DNA of 64,000 bases from Leucaena leucocephala. Lineage: Eukaryota > Streptophyta > Magnoliopsida > Fabales > Fabaceae. The translations under genes were made by a program, and so were the position numbers. The notes under the pieces were generated by a model that had not been told where the DNA came from, made no database searches, and worked only from the letters and a program-made list of their open reading frames with translations. The stretch covers positions 9,982,001 through 10,046,000 of the forward strand of contig CM073518.1 of NCBI GenBank assembly GCA_037074615.1. Reading direction: 5' to 3'. Numbering within the stretch: the stretch's first letter is position 1; every line of letters starts with the position of its first letter. Shown one piece after another: positions 36,604 to 48,001 of the stretch.

Positions 36604-39222
36604 TGTAACATCCCTAATTTCTGTACTAAGTTGTATGTACAGATTGAATAAAATATATGAGATGTTTAGGAAAAGATGTGGCCATATTTATGTAAAGAAA
36701 AGGATTAATTGGAAGAGGAAGAAAGTCTAAGAGTCAAAGTGCAAAATTACGAAAATGCCACTATGATGCCCTAAGAAACCAGAAGTAAATGGAGGGAATT
36801 TTGGTCATTTCATAAATGGATGATATCAGATGAAAATTGATAGTAAATTATTATAATTAATATGAGAATTTATGGAGTTGATAGAGGTCAAAAAGGAGTC
36901 CTGTAGAATTAATTATGGAATTTACGGTGAAAAGGGACCCCGATAAAGGGTTAAAGGAAACGTATATAATTTTTAACAAGACTTCTAGGTCTCAGAAAAT
37001 TATGAAACTTTGTAGAGAATTAATTTTATATTAGAATGAATTTCTAAAAATGTTAGAACAATTAAAGGAGGTGTTTAGCATTTATTCTGAGATCAGGATA
37101 ATTTAAGGATATCGGTATGAGGAAAGTACATTGGGATTTGTGCCAGTTAGCTATTGGACCTAAAAGAGGCCCAACATTTCTTCCTAGTCCAGCCCAATAA
37201 GGCCCAAAAGTTATCTTGGAGCCCAAGTCCAAATAATAAATAATTTATGGATTTTTGAAAAGAAAGAAAAAGAGAATAAAGTAAGAATTAGGTGTTGCAC
37301 ATGGTGGGACCCACAAGGACACAAGCATGGCACCCAAAAAGAGGAAGGGTTAGGTGTACCAAGGGAGGCCATGCTAGTGATGTCATGGTGGTAAGGTCTT
37401 GAGTGAAAAGTGAAAAGGCATTCCAAGATCAAACCTTTAACCATTAGATCAAATAGTTTCCAAAGTGATCTTAGCCTTCAAATGGCACATGACTTTTGCT
37501 ATAAATACCCCCCTTTTCCATTCATTCTTCACACCCAAGAGCTCCTTTAGAAAGAGAAGTGAGTTCTAGAGAAAGAAAGTGGAAGAAAGCAAGGAAGAAG
37601 CAAGGGTCTTGAAGGAGCAAGTAAGGTAAGTTGTCTCCTTGCTTCTACCTTTTGTTCTTATGGTTTGTGCTTGAGTTTAAGTGATTTTTGAGGCTTAAAT
37701 CTTGGGGAAATGCTACTGGAATTTCTATGTATATGTGAGAGGAACATGAGTTTTATGTCATAGATAGTTTAAACAAGCTAGTTGCATGGTTGGTTGTTGG
37801 ATTAAGTTGATGTTCTTGACTTTACCATGGAAGAACATTTCGGTTTGCACTGTTCATGCACTGTTCATGATAGAAAGAGATGGAATTTCAATGATTTAAT
37901 GCTTCCATTGAGTTTATATGATGATTTTGTGTAGGATTCGAAAGGTTTTGAACCTTGGAAACCATTGGAATTAAAGGTTATAATGTTGAAAATTCCTCAC
38001 GGTTACTGTTCACTCGCATGAACAGTGATTTGAGTTTCAAGATTTTGATGCTTCCAATGGTCTTAAAATGAGATTTTGTGTGGGGGAAAAGTGGAGGAAC
38101 AAGTATGGGAAGCATTGGAATCAAAATGAGAATTTTTGAAAGAATTATGCATGTTTTTCAAATCTGTCCGGAACAGTGCATAGTTGCTGGAATTTGGTTG
38201 TTTTGAGTTCATAAATGGATTCAAAAGGCCAAATTGTGTAGGATAAGGTCAAGACATCAATTGATTCAAAGGCTAAGTCAATTGGTAAAGATTAAAGGAA
38301 GTTATGTTACTTAAAGTAAGCTTAGTGTTCAAGAGAAGTTAGATTGTAATGGTGGGATGGTAATGTGATGTTAGGAATTGCTTGGTGTGCTCAAAAGAGG
38401 GCAGCCACATAGCAAGGAAAAGTAAGAAGGAAGAAGCAAAGTTAAAGTGGAAAGAAGTAAAGCAATAAGGTAGTAAACTTACCCTAAACTTGTATGTATT
38501 GAATGTTATGCTTGATTGTGCTATGACTTTGTTGAATTGTGTGCATATGTGTATATGATTGAATCTCTGTTTCTATGATTACCTTGGCCAATTGTATTTC
38601 ATATGTTACATGGAAGCATGCACATTACACAATGTTTACAATTTCACAAGCAAGCACAAGTAATTACTTTAATGCATGCATTGTTTAGTACCGTTTGCTA
38701 CTGAGATTTCCCCAGAAATCTCACCCCATCCATGTAATCCCAAACCCACAGGTTTACGAATGAGTAAAGAAGATAAAGAGGCATGAAGAGAGGTTGGGAA
38801 TTGGAAGATTTGAATATTATGTAATAAATGTATCAAATAATTATGGCATAACCCCATAATGTATATGAATGTATGAAAGGCCAAAGAGATTGGTTATGTG
38901 TTCTGGAATAATTAATGGAAAATTCATGTTTTTGAGGTTAAGGTTAAGGTTAAGATTCAAAGATATTTTCTAGAAAATGCCGTTGTGCTGGTAGACTATA
39001 CAAAGTACTGTGTACGTAAGTGCTGTCTAAGGAGGCTGGAAGTGAGTGGACCTAGCCGGTTCATCCAGTCTTTCCTGGGTACTTACGTAGAATGGTAGTT
39101 CTCATGGGGAATTACCGAATTAGTACAGTTATCTTCTGCTAGAATTTCCGGCAAGAGAGATATAATAAAGTTAAGATTGCTTCTGGAAGTGTACTCTGAA
39201 GGGTTTAAGGAAGGATGTTTCA
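36604..39222 (+). mobile_element. Solo LTR nested in a GTCGCGAC array
   Basis: 2619 bp, TGTAACATCCC to AAGGATGTTTCA, of the same subfamily as the complete LARD. The flanking 5-mers are GTTAT (36599-36603) and GTTGA (39223-39227): three of five match, so the duplication is eroded or the boundary uncertain. TATA box at 37500, donor-like GTAAG|GTAAGTTG near 37624, conserved block 39005-39105. The interrupted LTR and its palindrome array resume directly at 39223. Confidence 0.85.
39005..39105 (+). repeat. Conserved LTR block, copy 5
   Basis: Near-consensus copy with TGTACGTAAGTGCTG at the left. Confidence 0.88.
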
Positions 39223-39227
39223 GTTGA

Positions 39228-39309
39228 GGTCGCTACTAGAGAGTGCTGTGGTCGCGACTAATGAACCAAAAGATGTTGTGTCGCGAGGAGATGATGGCTA
39301 GGTCGCGAC
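39228..39309 (+). repeat. GTCGCGAC array, right half
   Basis: Perfect cores at 39251 and 39302, variants GTCGCTAC at 39228 and GTCGCGAG at 39280. Intervals 23, 29 and 22 bp. Confidence 0.9.
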
Positions 39310-39879
39310 TAGTGACTAAAGTAGTGCCAAGCGTATGGGCCAGAGTTGAGAAGGTCCAAAAGAGATAGTTACCCGGTTAGAGATAGACTGGAGGCAGGAG
39401 GCCAGATACAGGAAAGGTTATCTGGAAACCATGAGATGGACTGATAAGGTATCCTCATGGGACCCACAAGATGCCACATGGCATTAGAGTGATGATTCAG
39501 TAACCTTTCAGTAGAGTAAAGTTACTCGGTTGGCACGAAAACTGAGGAGGTGATCAGATAAGTCTGGGACTTATTTGGATAGCATTGGGAAGAGTGCAAG
39601 GTCTCTTCCAGTCGCCACATGGCATTAGTTTGGAGAAAGCAGATAAAGCTGAGGGCACGCATTACTAGGAGGAGACTGGACCGGTGAGTCAGCATGCTGA
39701 GTCAGCTGCTGAGGTATCCCGGGGTTTTAGACATGTGGAAAATATGCTGCTGAGGTATCCCGGTGAGGTGTCCCGATGATGCAGTAAAGGAGGAATAAAA
39801 GAAAATAGGAAATTCCAAGAAAAACCAGGACCGCAGGATCAGAGTTCATGGAAACTATGAAAATGCCATTGGAGGAGGT

Positions 39880-39887
39880 TATAAATA
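39880..39887 (+). promoter_or_regulatory. LTR TATA box (solo LTR 36190-40972)
   Basis: TATAAATA followed by CCCCCTCC. Downstream is a purine-rich leader (GAAGAGGAGAAGGGAG, 39917-39990), unlike the leaders of the first U3 type. Confidence 0.72.
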
Positions 39888-40390
39888 CCCCCTCCATTTC
39901 ATTTGGCATTCACGCATGAAGAGGAGAAGGGAGAGAAAGAAGAGAGAGAAGGAGAAGGAAGGAAGAGAGAAAGGAGAGAAAGGAAGTAAGGAAGTTCTGG
40001 TGGAGCTGGAAGCAGAATAGAGATAGTAAGGTTCTGCTAAGCTAGCCAGGTAGTAACTAATCCTAGCTTTTATGTAATGGCTTTGTGATTTGATGCGCTA
40101 TTGTTTTGTTGGATTTTTGTCTTATATGTTATGTCTGAAGCTCTGCTGTAATGCTATGATCATATGTTATTAAGCATGGAAGCACACAGCATACTTATCT
40201 GTACACAATCACAAGCAAGCACTGTCACACTGCATTACATATATTGTTATGATTGTTGCTACTGAGATTCCCCCTAATCTCATCCCCATATATAACCCAT
40301 TACAGGGAGGTTATGTCGAAGTAGATTTTAAGAAAGCCAGGAGACGCCGTTATGCTACCGAAGTAAAGACTGAACATCAGTATATGATAA

Positions 40391-40490
40391 GTACTGTGTA
40401 CGTAGTGCTGTCTAAGGAGGCTAGAAGTGAGTGGACCTAGCCGGTTCATCTAGTCTTTCCTGGGTACTACGTAGAATGGTAGTTCTCATG
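40391..40490 (+). repeat. Conserved LTR block, copy 6
   Basis: In the second-U3-type LTR, with single-base losses (ACGTAGTGCTG, GTACTACGTAG). An open frame at 40249-40440 runs into it by chance. Confidence 0.87.
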
Positions 40491-40977
40491 AGGGGATTAC
40501 CGAATCAGTACAGTTCAGTTCTTTGTACAGATGAAGCATAGCGGTTATGCTGCCGGAGTTTTGGCAGAAAGAGATGTAATAAAGATAGAAAGATTATGTA
40601 TATGTCTTGTTGTGTATGCCATGCTGTATGACATTATGTTATTCAATGATAAATATTGTTTGGCATATTCAATTTATGTATGTTAAATTAAGGGGAAATT
40701 CGCAGGTCCTGAGGCAGCAGTGTTCTGACCTCAGTTTGACCTAGTAAATGGAGGATTCTGGCCACGATATTTGGTGAGCCGGTAGTACACATCTGGGGCA
40801 TTTCATGGATAGGTATTAAGCCTCATTTGGATGTGTAGAAGGTAAGAAATCAGTTCTTAAAGTAAAGGTTCAGAATAAGGAACTTAGGAGTAAAAGTTCA
40901 ATCTTTGGACTTAAGTTAAGCTAATATTGCTTCCGCAAGTGTACTCTGAGGAGTATAAAGGAGGATGTTTCAGTTAA

Positions 40978-42344
40978 CATATAGCAGAGAGAGTACCCAT
41001 AATGTTGATTCAGATAGCCTTATTATTATTATAGACTGAACTCAGAATCTTCTTACATGAAAAATGAAGTGAGATTAATAGAGATTCCGAAGATGAGAAT
41101 AAAGAGAATGAGAATAAAAGTTAGATAGATCCTCTAGGTGAGGACAAGAAAGTTAAAAAGTTAAAGAGATTTATAGAGAAGAGCCTAAAATAGTAAAGTA
41201 CCAGGGTTAGAGCCTATTAGCACCAGTGCTTCAGATTTTTATCAGCACTTTCTAGTTAAATGTGCTTAGGCAAGAGTAGCCCAATGATGGGTGACCCTAG
41301 GAAGTAATGAGAAAAGAGTGCAAATGCCATAAAGGTTTGGCATAGATATGCAGAGTCATGTAAAATGAAAGAAAAAAAAAAGAGTTATGAAAAGTTAAAA
41401 AGGGGTTACGAACAGTAAAGGAGTAGAGCCCTTGTGTCAAGTCCAAATAAAGTGGGCTTGAAATGAAAGATTTAAATTGTGACTTGATTCAGGAGAACGA
41501 GAAGCAAAAGAGCAATATTCTCCTGAGAGGCTGATAAAGTTATAAGCTAAAGAGAATGTTGCTGGCCTCTCAGAATATGTCATGATAAGGCAAGAAAAGT
41601 TATAAAAGAGTAAGATATGTTATGATATAGCCAGATTTGGCTAGATATGCCACGATACAGCATGAGAAGTATCTAATGAGATACATGTGTTGAGAAGTAA
41701 CTTTATAAACAGATGGAGAGGCTCCCTAAAGCTCCAAGTGTTAGAGCTGTGCATATTAAGAAAAGGAATGCTTGAGCTCCCATATTAGAGCTTTGCAATC
41801 ATGAGCAAGTATGCAGTCCTACAGCACGTTGGCCAGGCATTATGCACGATATAGTATGTTCTCCTACTTAGCAGTAAAGTAAAGAAAAGAATAACTGCAT
41901 AAGCCCTCTCTCTGTATAATGTTGAATTATTGAAGCTGATAAGAGAAATATGATTATACGAAAAGAAAAAAAATGAAACTTTGAGGATGCTAAGGCAGTC
42001 TGCGAGATGCTAAAAGAAGTAATAAGAGATAAGTGCTAGAAAGAATGATGAGTAATGGATAAAAACTCCCGAATACAATAATATTCGAGAAAGTTTGATA
42101 TGAAAGAAATGGACACTACTCACAAGTCTAGTACAATGATTTGTACATAAGCAAATGGATACATAGCAAGTGAGCAAGTGAGGACATAAAGCGGATATTG
42201 AAAGCACTCCACTAGATTATAAGATAGAGGATAAGAGATAGATACCCCAATCCTTAGTCATAAAGTAGAAAGAGATATGCAAAAGATATATACCCAGATA
42301 ATTGACTAAGGTACTAAGTAAATTTCGAGGACAAAATTTATTTT
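40978..42344 (+). other. LARD internal piece, 3' end
   Basis: Non-coding. It aligns to minus-strand 22958-24330 and 9350-10150, and ends at the PPT. Confidence 0.8.
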
Positions 42345-42358
42345 AAGGGGGAGAGAAA
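42345..42358 (+). promoter_or_regulatory. Polypurine tract (plus-strand LARD)
   Basis: AAGGGGGAGAGAAA immediately before TGTAATATCC; matches the complete copy's PPT. Confidence 0.92.
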
Positions 42359-43628
42359 TGTAATATCCTAAATTTTTTGTACTGATTTGTATGTACAGAT
42401 TGAATAAAATATATGTGAGATTTTTCAGGAAAAGATGTGGCCATTTATGTAAAGAAAGGGATTAAATTGAAAACAAATACAATACAAGGACTTAAGTGAA
42501 AGTATGGAAAGTTTAAGACTAAAAGTAGAGGTAGACAAAAATGTGAGGTCTTTAAGTGTAATTTTGAAAAGTTGAGGACATAATGGTGATTTATGGTAAA
42601 TCAAGGGGCAAAAGTGTAATTATGGGAAATTTGGACCGAAAATAGGCAAAAAATGACAGTATTCTGATCAGACCCAATTTTTTCCAGTGGATAGAGAAAA
42701 TTATTCCGGGTTGTTTGATGCAACACAAAATTTTGATTTGAGATCTTGAAAAATTGATATAAATTTCTGAAGTTAGATAAAATTATTACAATATTTTTTG
42801 GATCTCAGAATCAGATGAGATTTTCCAGTAAATTCCTAGAATTAATATGGGAATTTATAAAATTGACAGGATCAGAAAAGGAATCCTGTAGAATTTTTAA
42901 TGGAATTTATTATGGAATAAAATACCCGAGGAATATCGCCACAAAGGTATTGAACCCTAAAAGGCCCAAGAATGGTGTCATTAAGGCCCAATAAAATACT
43001 TGGACTGATAGGTGGGCCAGTGTCCAGTGGAACCCCGAAAAAGTGAGAAATTATAAAAATGTCCATGTGTTGTCCTGAGGAACCAGAAGTGAATGGAGGG
43101 CATTTTGGTCATTTTGGACAGGCCAAAATGCCAATGCAAGTATAGGAGAGGTTATTCAGAGTCAGTATATACTCTAACAAGGTTTAAAGAGGTGTGAAAT
43201 GACAATTATGCCCTTAGATTTAATATAGTGCAAGGAAAAGCACTAAGGGTATTTTAGTCATTTTCCAAGGTATCTGGAATTAAATTTAAACCCAGTATAA
43301 GAATGTGAATGGTATGAAGGATTTAAATATTGAATAAAATATATTAGGAAGTCCCAGAAAAATTAGATTAAGAAAACAGTCCGGTTTACGGAAAATTGGA
43401 TCGGGCTGGTACCGGATTGAACTGGATGGGACTGGATTGGACTGAAATTTTCTTGGAGCTTCCCACCATGGAAATGGCGCCAAGTGTCCCATGAGGTGTC
43501 CTTTGGATGATGTCATGGTGGTGATGTCATAAATGGAAAAAGAAAATAAATTCCAAGATTTAATCTTAAGCCTTTAGATCAAATAGTTCTCAAGATGATC
43601 TTAGCCTTCAATTTTCCCAAAATTTTTC

Positions 43629-43636
43629 TATAAATA
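43629..43636 (+). promoter_or_regulatory. LTR TATA box (3' LTR)
   Basis: TATAAATA, here followed by TCCCCC. Partner of 12877. Confidence 0.72.
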
Positions 43637-45597
43637 TCCCCCACATTTCTGCACAAACCGTGAGCAAGAAACCTTGGGGAACCTCTTGCAAAATTTTCTC
43701 TCAAGCTTGGAGGAAGCAAGGATCTTGATGAAACTAGTAAGGTAAGTTGCCTCCTTGCTTCTACACTTTGTTCTCATGGTTTGTTCTTGAGTTTAAATGG
43801 TTTTTGAGGCTTGAATCTTGGGGAAATGCTTCTGGAATTTCTGTGGATATGTGATAGGAACATGAGTTTTATGTTCTAGATAGTTTACACAAGCTTAAAC
43901 AAGCTTGAATCACATGATAATGGCTTAGGAATCCATGTGTGCTTGTGAATCCAAGAGGGTGTTCTGTTCTATACAGTACAAGTTCACTGTTCATATGTTG
44001 GATTTTCATAGTTTTGATGCTTCCAATGGGTTTAGAATGGAAAATTGTGTGGGGTTATAGTAGGAAAACAAGTATTGGAAGCATTGGAATCAAAATGAGA
44101 ATTTTTGGAAAAGCTAGAGCTATCTTTCAGTTTCTGTACAGAACATGGGGAAGCAATTGAACTCTGAAATTTTTGATTACATATTTGGATTCTTCATGAA
44201 AAATTATGTGGAAATGAACCATGAGAGTTTAGTTTAGAAAGATGTAAACATATGTTACAAAGTAGAGAAAGAAAGGGACTTAATGAAACCTAGACTTGGA
44301 ATTTAATTGGAATGAAGTTATAATTTGGTAATTGTCTTGTTATGTCTAGGTTTTGACACTTGTGGAAAGGAAAGATCAATTCAAGAAGGAAAGAACAAGG
44401 ACTCATAAGAGGTAGCAAGAATACTTTACTATAAACTTATGTTATGTTGTGATTGATATGCTTACTTGTTATGCATGAAGTTTGGTTGAGCTTAGTATGT
44501 TATGTGATGATGTTTATGATGATGATGAGCTATGAATATGTGCAACTCCTTGCAATCTATGTCATGAAAATATGCATGTTAGAATTTGCTTATGTATGAT
44601 CATGAATTAGCTCCCATTGCATGATAACATGTTAGGCATTTAGCAAGCATGCATAACCTTATAGTTTGTATTACTTGCTATTGAGATTTCCATGAAATCT
44701 CATTCCTCCCATATCAATAAACATTGCTCTAGGTGCTGGAACTTCATAAGGAGGAAGGTAAATGGGAATGAACAATGTGTATATGACTTGAAAAGCATGC
44801 CTTCAACTTAGATGATGATGTATGGGTATGTATAATGTATGCATGCACTGGATTCGATGAGCGGCAAACTACTTCCAGCGACAGTTTATGCAACTTATCC
44901 AATTAGTTTTCATATGAAATTTGGCAAGAACATAGCTAAGATCCATAGCTTTAATTGGACGCCAATAACGCCTAATTTGTTTAAGTTTTCGAATTGATAT
45001 GATTTTTCAAAGTTGGACTTAAACTCTGGATCAAGATAAAACAAGTCATGCGATACAGTAAGATTCCTACGCGGTTTTCATATAGTAAATGAATGATTTT
45101 TTCCGCGATATTTGGTGAACTTAAATTAAACATTCTGAGCTTTAAATCCATAGGTAGTTCTACTCAATTGGATAAGCATACAAGGAGAAATGAAGTTTTG
45201 AAAATAGGGTAAAGAAAGTGGAACTTCCAGTTTTATCAAATGAACAGTAATTTTCAATGATTAAACTGATTTGATCTGGACAGTGAAACTTTATTTTCAT
45301 ATTTTTATATCAAATTTAAATGAAAGAGATTTCATTAGAAATTGGAACCACCTCAATATGATTTTTTTAGATTTAATTATGAATTTCCAAAGTTCAGGCT
45401 GAAATCTAGAATTACCAAGTGAACAGTAACGATGAACAGTACCGTAAGAGTAACTTTTGAAAATTCATGTTTTTAAGGTTAAGAGGTATTCCAATGATCT
45501 AAGATACCTCCAATTGAGTATAGGTAAGGTTAAGGTTTAAGGTTGAAGTTTGAGGATATTTACTAGAGAATACTGTTGTATTAGCAAAATATAGAAA

Positions 45598-45700
45598 GTA
45601 CTGTGCACGTAGGTGCTGTCTAAGGAGGCTAGAAGTGAAGGAACCTAGCTAGTTCATCCAGTCTTTCCTAGGTACTTACGTAGAATGGTAGTTCTCATGG
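45598..45700 (+). repeat. Conserved LTR block, copy 7
   Basis: More diverged than its 5' partner: GAAGTGAAGGAACCTAGCTA replaces GAAGTGAGTGGACCTAGCCG, and TCCTAGG replaces TCCTGGG. Confidence 0.85.
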
Positions 45701-45819
45701 GAATTATCGAAGCAGTACAATTATTTTTTTCCAGGGTTTTTGGAAGGAGCAAATTAATAAAGTAAAGATTGCTTCCGTAAGGGTACTCTGAAGGGTCTAA
45801 GGAAGGATGTTTCATTTTC

Positions 45820-46635
45820 TACCCTAGGTCTGTTAAGTTACTGTTTCTTTGTGATGGGATCCCTCTATTTTGGTAACATTAACCATCATGTTTCTAACTT
45901 TAGGCCATGTGCTAGGATTATTCCTAGACAACTCTCAATCTAACTTCTAATTATTTTGTTCAAACTAGCTGAATAAAATCTTTCGTAATGTAGATCTACT
46001 CCGAGTTATCACATGGAGGATCTACTTTTAAACATCATCTTAAACTGATCTTTCATATCTCAGTACTTTGTACTATCTGGCTTGATCATGTGTTATAACA
46101 ATCCTCTAGCTTATGGACTTCAGCGAGGTTGGTACCTTCATTCTTATCATTAGGTCTTTGTACATCCTGGTCGCGACTTGAGTATTGGCTAGTTGCGACT
46201 CATATCCTCTATGATCTTTCGTTGCGACCATCACCCTCTACTCATCATGACCTGACTACTGCCTAGTCGCGACCAAAGGTCTTCTCCTGTCGTGACCTTA
46301 ACTCCTTCCGTCACGACCTTAACTCCTTCTTGTCGCGACTTGAACTCCTCTGTGCACAGTAGTCGCGACCTTTGACTTGACTCGTCCAACCTCGCTTCTC
46401 TGTGACTACTAGTCACGACCTACTCACTTTATCGTCGATACTTGTGTGTCATTATCCAACATTCTAGGGGAATAACCTTTCTAATTCATATATTTAACTC
46501 ATTTAAACATCAATCTAACTAATTCAAAGTATCACTGAGCCAGAACCTTCTGTTCTGTGCCAGAATCTTATGCTATAAGCTAGAACCCTTTATTCTGTTC
46601 TAGAACTTTATTATGTACTAATGTCAGAACCTTTT
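45820..46635 (-). other. Internal region of outer minus element, PBS side
   Basis: Non-coding. It continues from 11580 across the plus-strand insert and holds a palindrome array. It aligns with the complete copy's 26330-28367. The element's total internal length (about 3.1 kb) is some 2 kb less than the others, so it carries a deletion. Confidence 0.75.
46170..46440 (-). repeat. GTCGCGAC array, outer minus element
   Basis: Perfect cores at 46170, 46266, 46332 and 46362; variants at 46192, 46221, 46244, 46289, 46310 and 46412. Intervals are mostly 21-23 and 29-30 bp. The gene-free spacers carry ACTCCT and CTCTG words. Confidence 0.9.
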
Positions 46636-46647
46636 ACTCTGATACCA
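46636..46647 (-). promoter_or_regulatory. Primer binding site, one mismatch
   Basis: Minus strand TGGTATCAGAGT, 3-4 bases from the LTR end at 46651. It has one change from TGGTATCAGAGC. Confidence 0.88.
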
Positions 46648-47993
46648 AAATATCACATCCTAATTTTCATACGTCTTAAGGACCATTTGGTAGCATCTGG
46701 AATCACTTTCAAGGTCATTGAAGTCAAATCTCTCAATTTAGAGTTTTACTCTATCGAGTACTGTTCACTATATAAATTCCAGACAAGTGACCTGACTTCA
46801 AAAAATCATAACTAATTCTAGAAAAATTAAAACAAAGTGGTTAAGATTGCTAAATAAAGCTAACTTAATCCTCTTTCAGGAAAAAATAACTCGTTGACCA
46901 CGCATTGACCAAGTCAACGGCAGTCAATGCTATAATTTTACTATTCATCCAACATTTTTTCCCTGAATCCAGTATTTTGGTCCCAACTTTGAAAAATTAT
47001 ATCTCTAGGTGTAGAAATTTAAATCAAGAATTCTATATATCAAATCGAAGCTTTGTATGTCTACTATTTACTATAAAAATATCATATATTTATTCAACCA
47101 TTTACTATTTTTAATTACAGATCAAAGGTGACTACTTCACCATGGTTACTGTTCATGGGGGCAAATTCCAGCAACTAACTTTACATACATACATCAATCA
47201 CATATCAATCATGCTAAATAAGTCTTAACTTCTCTTCATGAATCCTCATCCTCTCCATCTTGAGAAGACCTGCTATAATTGGATTGATCTAGAAGGGGTG
47301 AGATTTTGGGGAAAATCTCAGTAGCAAACGGAAACCATACAATGTATGCAACTATATGCTTGATGTTACTATATGTGTACTTAATGATCATGCTTGCATA
47401 ATGATAACTTACATACTTAATGTCCCTTAATTATAACTTATAGTCATAGCACAAAAAGAAACAGAGCATCATTTAATCATACATGCTTCACATCATCAAA
47501 GCAAGTAAATATCACATAAAATATTCAAGCAACATAAGCATACAAGTAGGTAAGTTCACTACCTGTTATGTAGCCTTTCCTTTAGTCCTTAGACTTTGCT
47601 CTAAGGTTACTCCTTTTCATAGGTCAGAGCCTATACATAGCATAATAATATTTTCATTATTATTCTATCCATCATAACTCTACTTAACTTAAGCTTATCT
47701 TGAGGTAATACCCTTGTCCTGTCAATCCCCTAACTTTTTTTCTATCCACGGCTAACCTTATAGAGAGAGATATTACTTTATTCTAACTATTAAATTTATA
47801 AGAACAATCCTCTAATTTATTAGAGCAGGTACTAGAATAAATTACTTACATTATTCCTAAACTTGTCGAGTCCCTAAGCTCCTTAGATTGCTCCTAGCTC
47901 AACCAGAACTCATTCTTTCTCTTTCTTTCTCTCTCTCTCTCTCTTCCTTTCTCTTCTTCTTGCCGTGGATGGTATGAAATGGCAAGGGGTGCC

Positions 47994-48001
47994 TATTTAT
48001 A
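47994..48001 (-). promoter_or_regulatory. LTR TATA box (outer minus 5' LTR)
   Basis: Minus strand TATAAATA followed by GGCACCCC. The leader downstream on this strand is purine-rich (GAGAGAGAGAGA, 47930-47943). Confidence 0.65.

Larger units (their letters stand above)
36190..40972 (+). mobile_element. Solo LTR, second U3 type, split by another solo LTR
   Basis: Starts TGTAACATCCCAATTTTC (second U3 type, AGGCCTAGAG next) and ends GGAGGATGTTTCA. Perfect 5-bp duplication GTTAA (36185-36189 and 40973-40977). Without the nested LTR it is about 2.16 kb. A GTCGCGAC array lies in its U3, TATA box at 39880, conserved block at 40391-40490. Confidence 0.92.
11581..45814 (+). mobile_element. Plus-strand LARD-like element with five primary nested insertions
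   Basis: 5' LTR 11581-15055, PBS, internal pieces 15056-15712, 18987-19857, 31476-32551, 34507-36189 and 40978-42358, PPT, 3' LTR 42359-45814. Flanking duplication TATTC (11576-11580) and TTTTC (45815-45819), one mismatch. The internal pieces sum to about 5.67 kb, or about 5.09 kb without the hAT-like insert. This matches the complete copy's internal region (5.44 kb including a TRIM-like insert of about 0.38 kb). No gag or pol was found, so it must have moved using enzymes of another element. Confidence 0.9.
42359..45814 (+). repeat. 3' LTR of plus-strand LARD
   Basis: 3456 bp; partner of 11581-15055. TATA box at 43629, donor-like site at 43739-43747. Divergence from the partner is uneven: roughly 4-8% in both flanks but about 0.5% in the stretch corresponding to 13245-14830. 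Confidence 0.93.

Noticed and set aside
42010..42207. Frame of 65 codons shared by three LARD internal regions (minus 42010-42207, plus 23159-23356)
   Set aside because: Equivalent position in homologous non-coding DNA; the frame is short, partly cysteine/serine-rich and broken in the third copy.
47925..47945. CT microsatellite as a functional promoter element
   Set aside because: Simple run in an LTR leader; seen only weakly in relatives.
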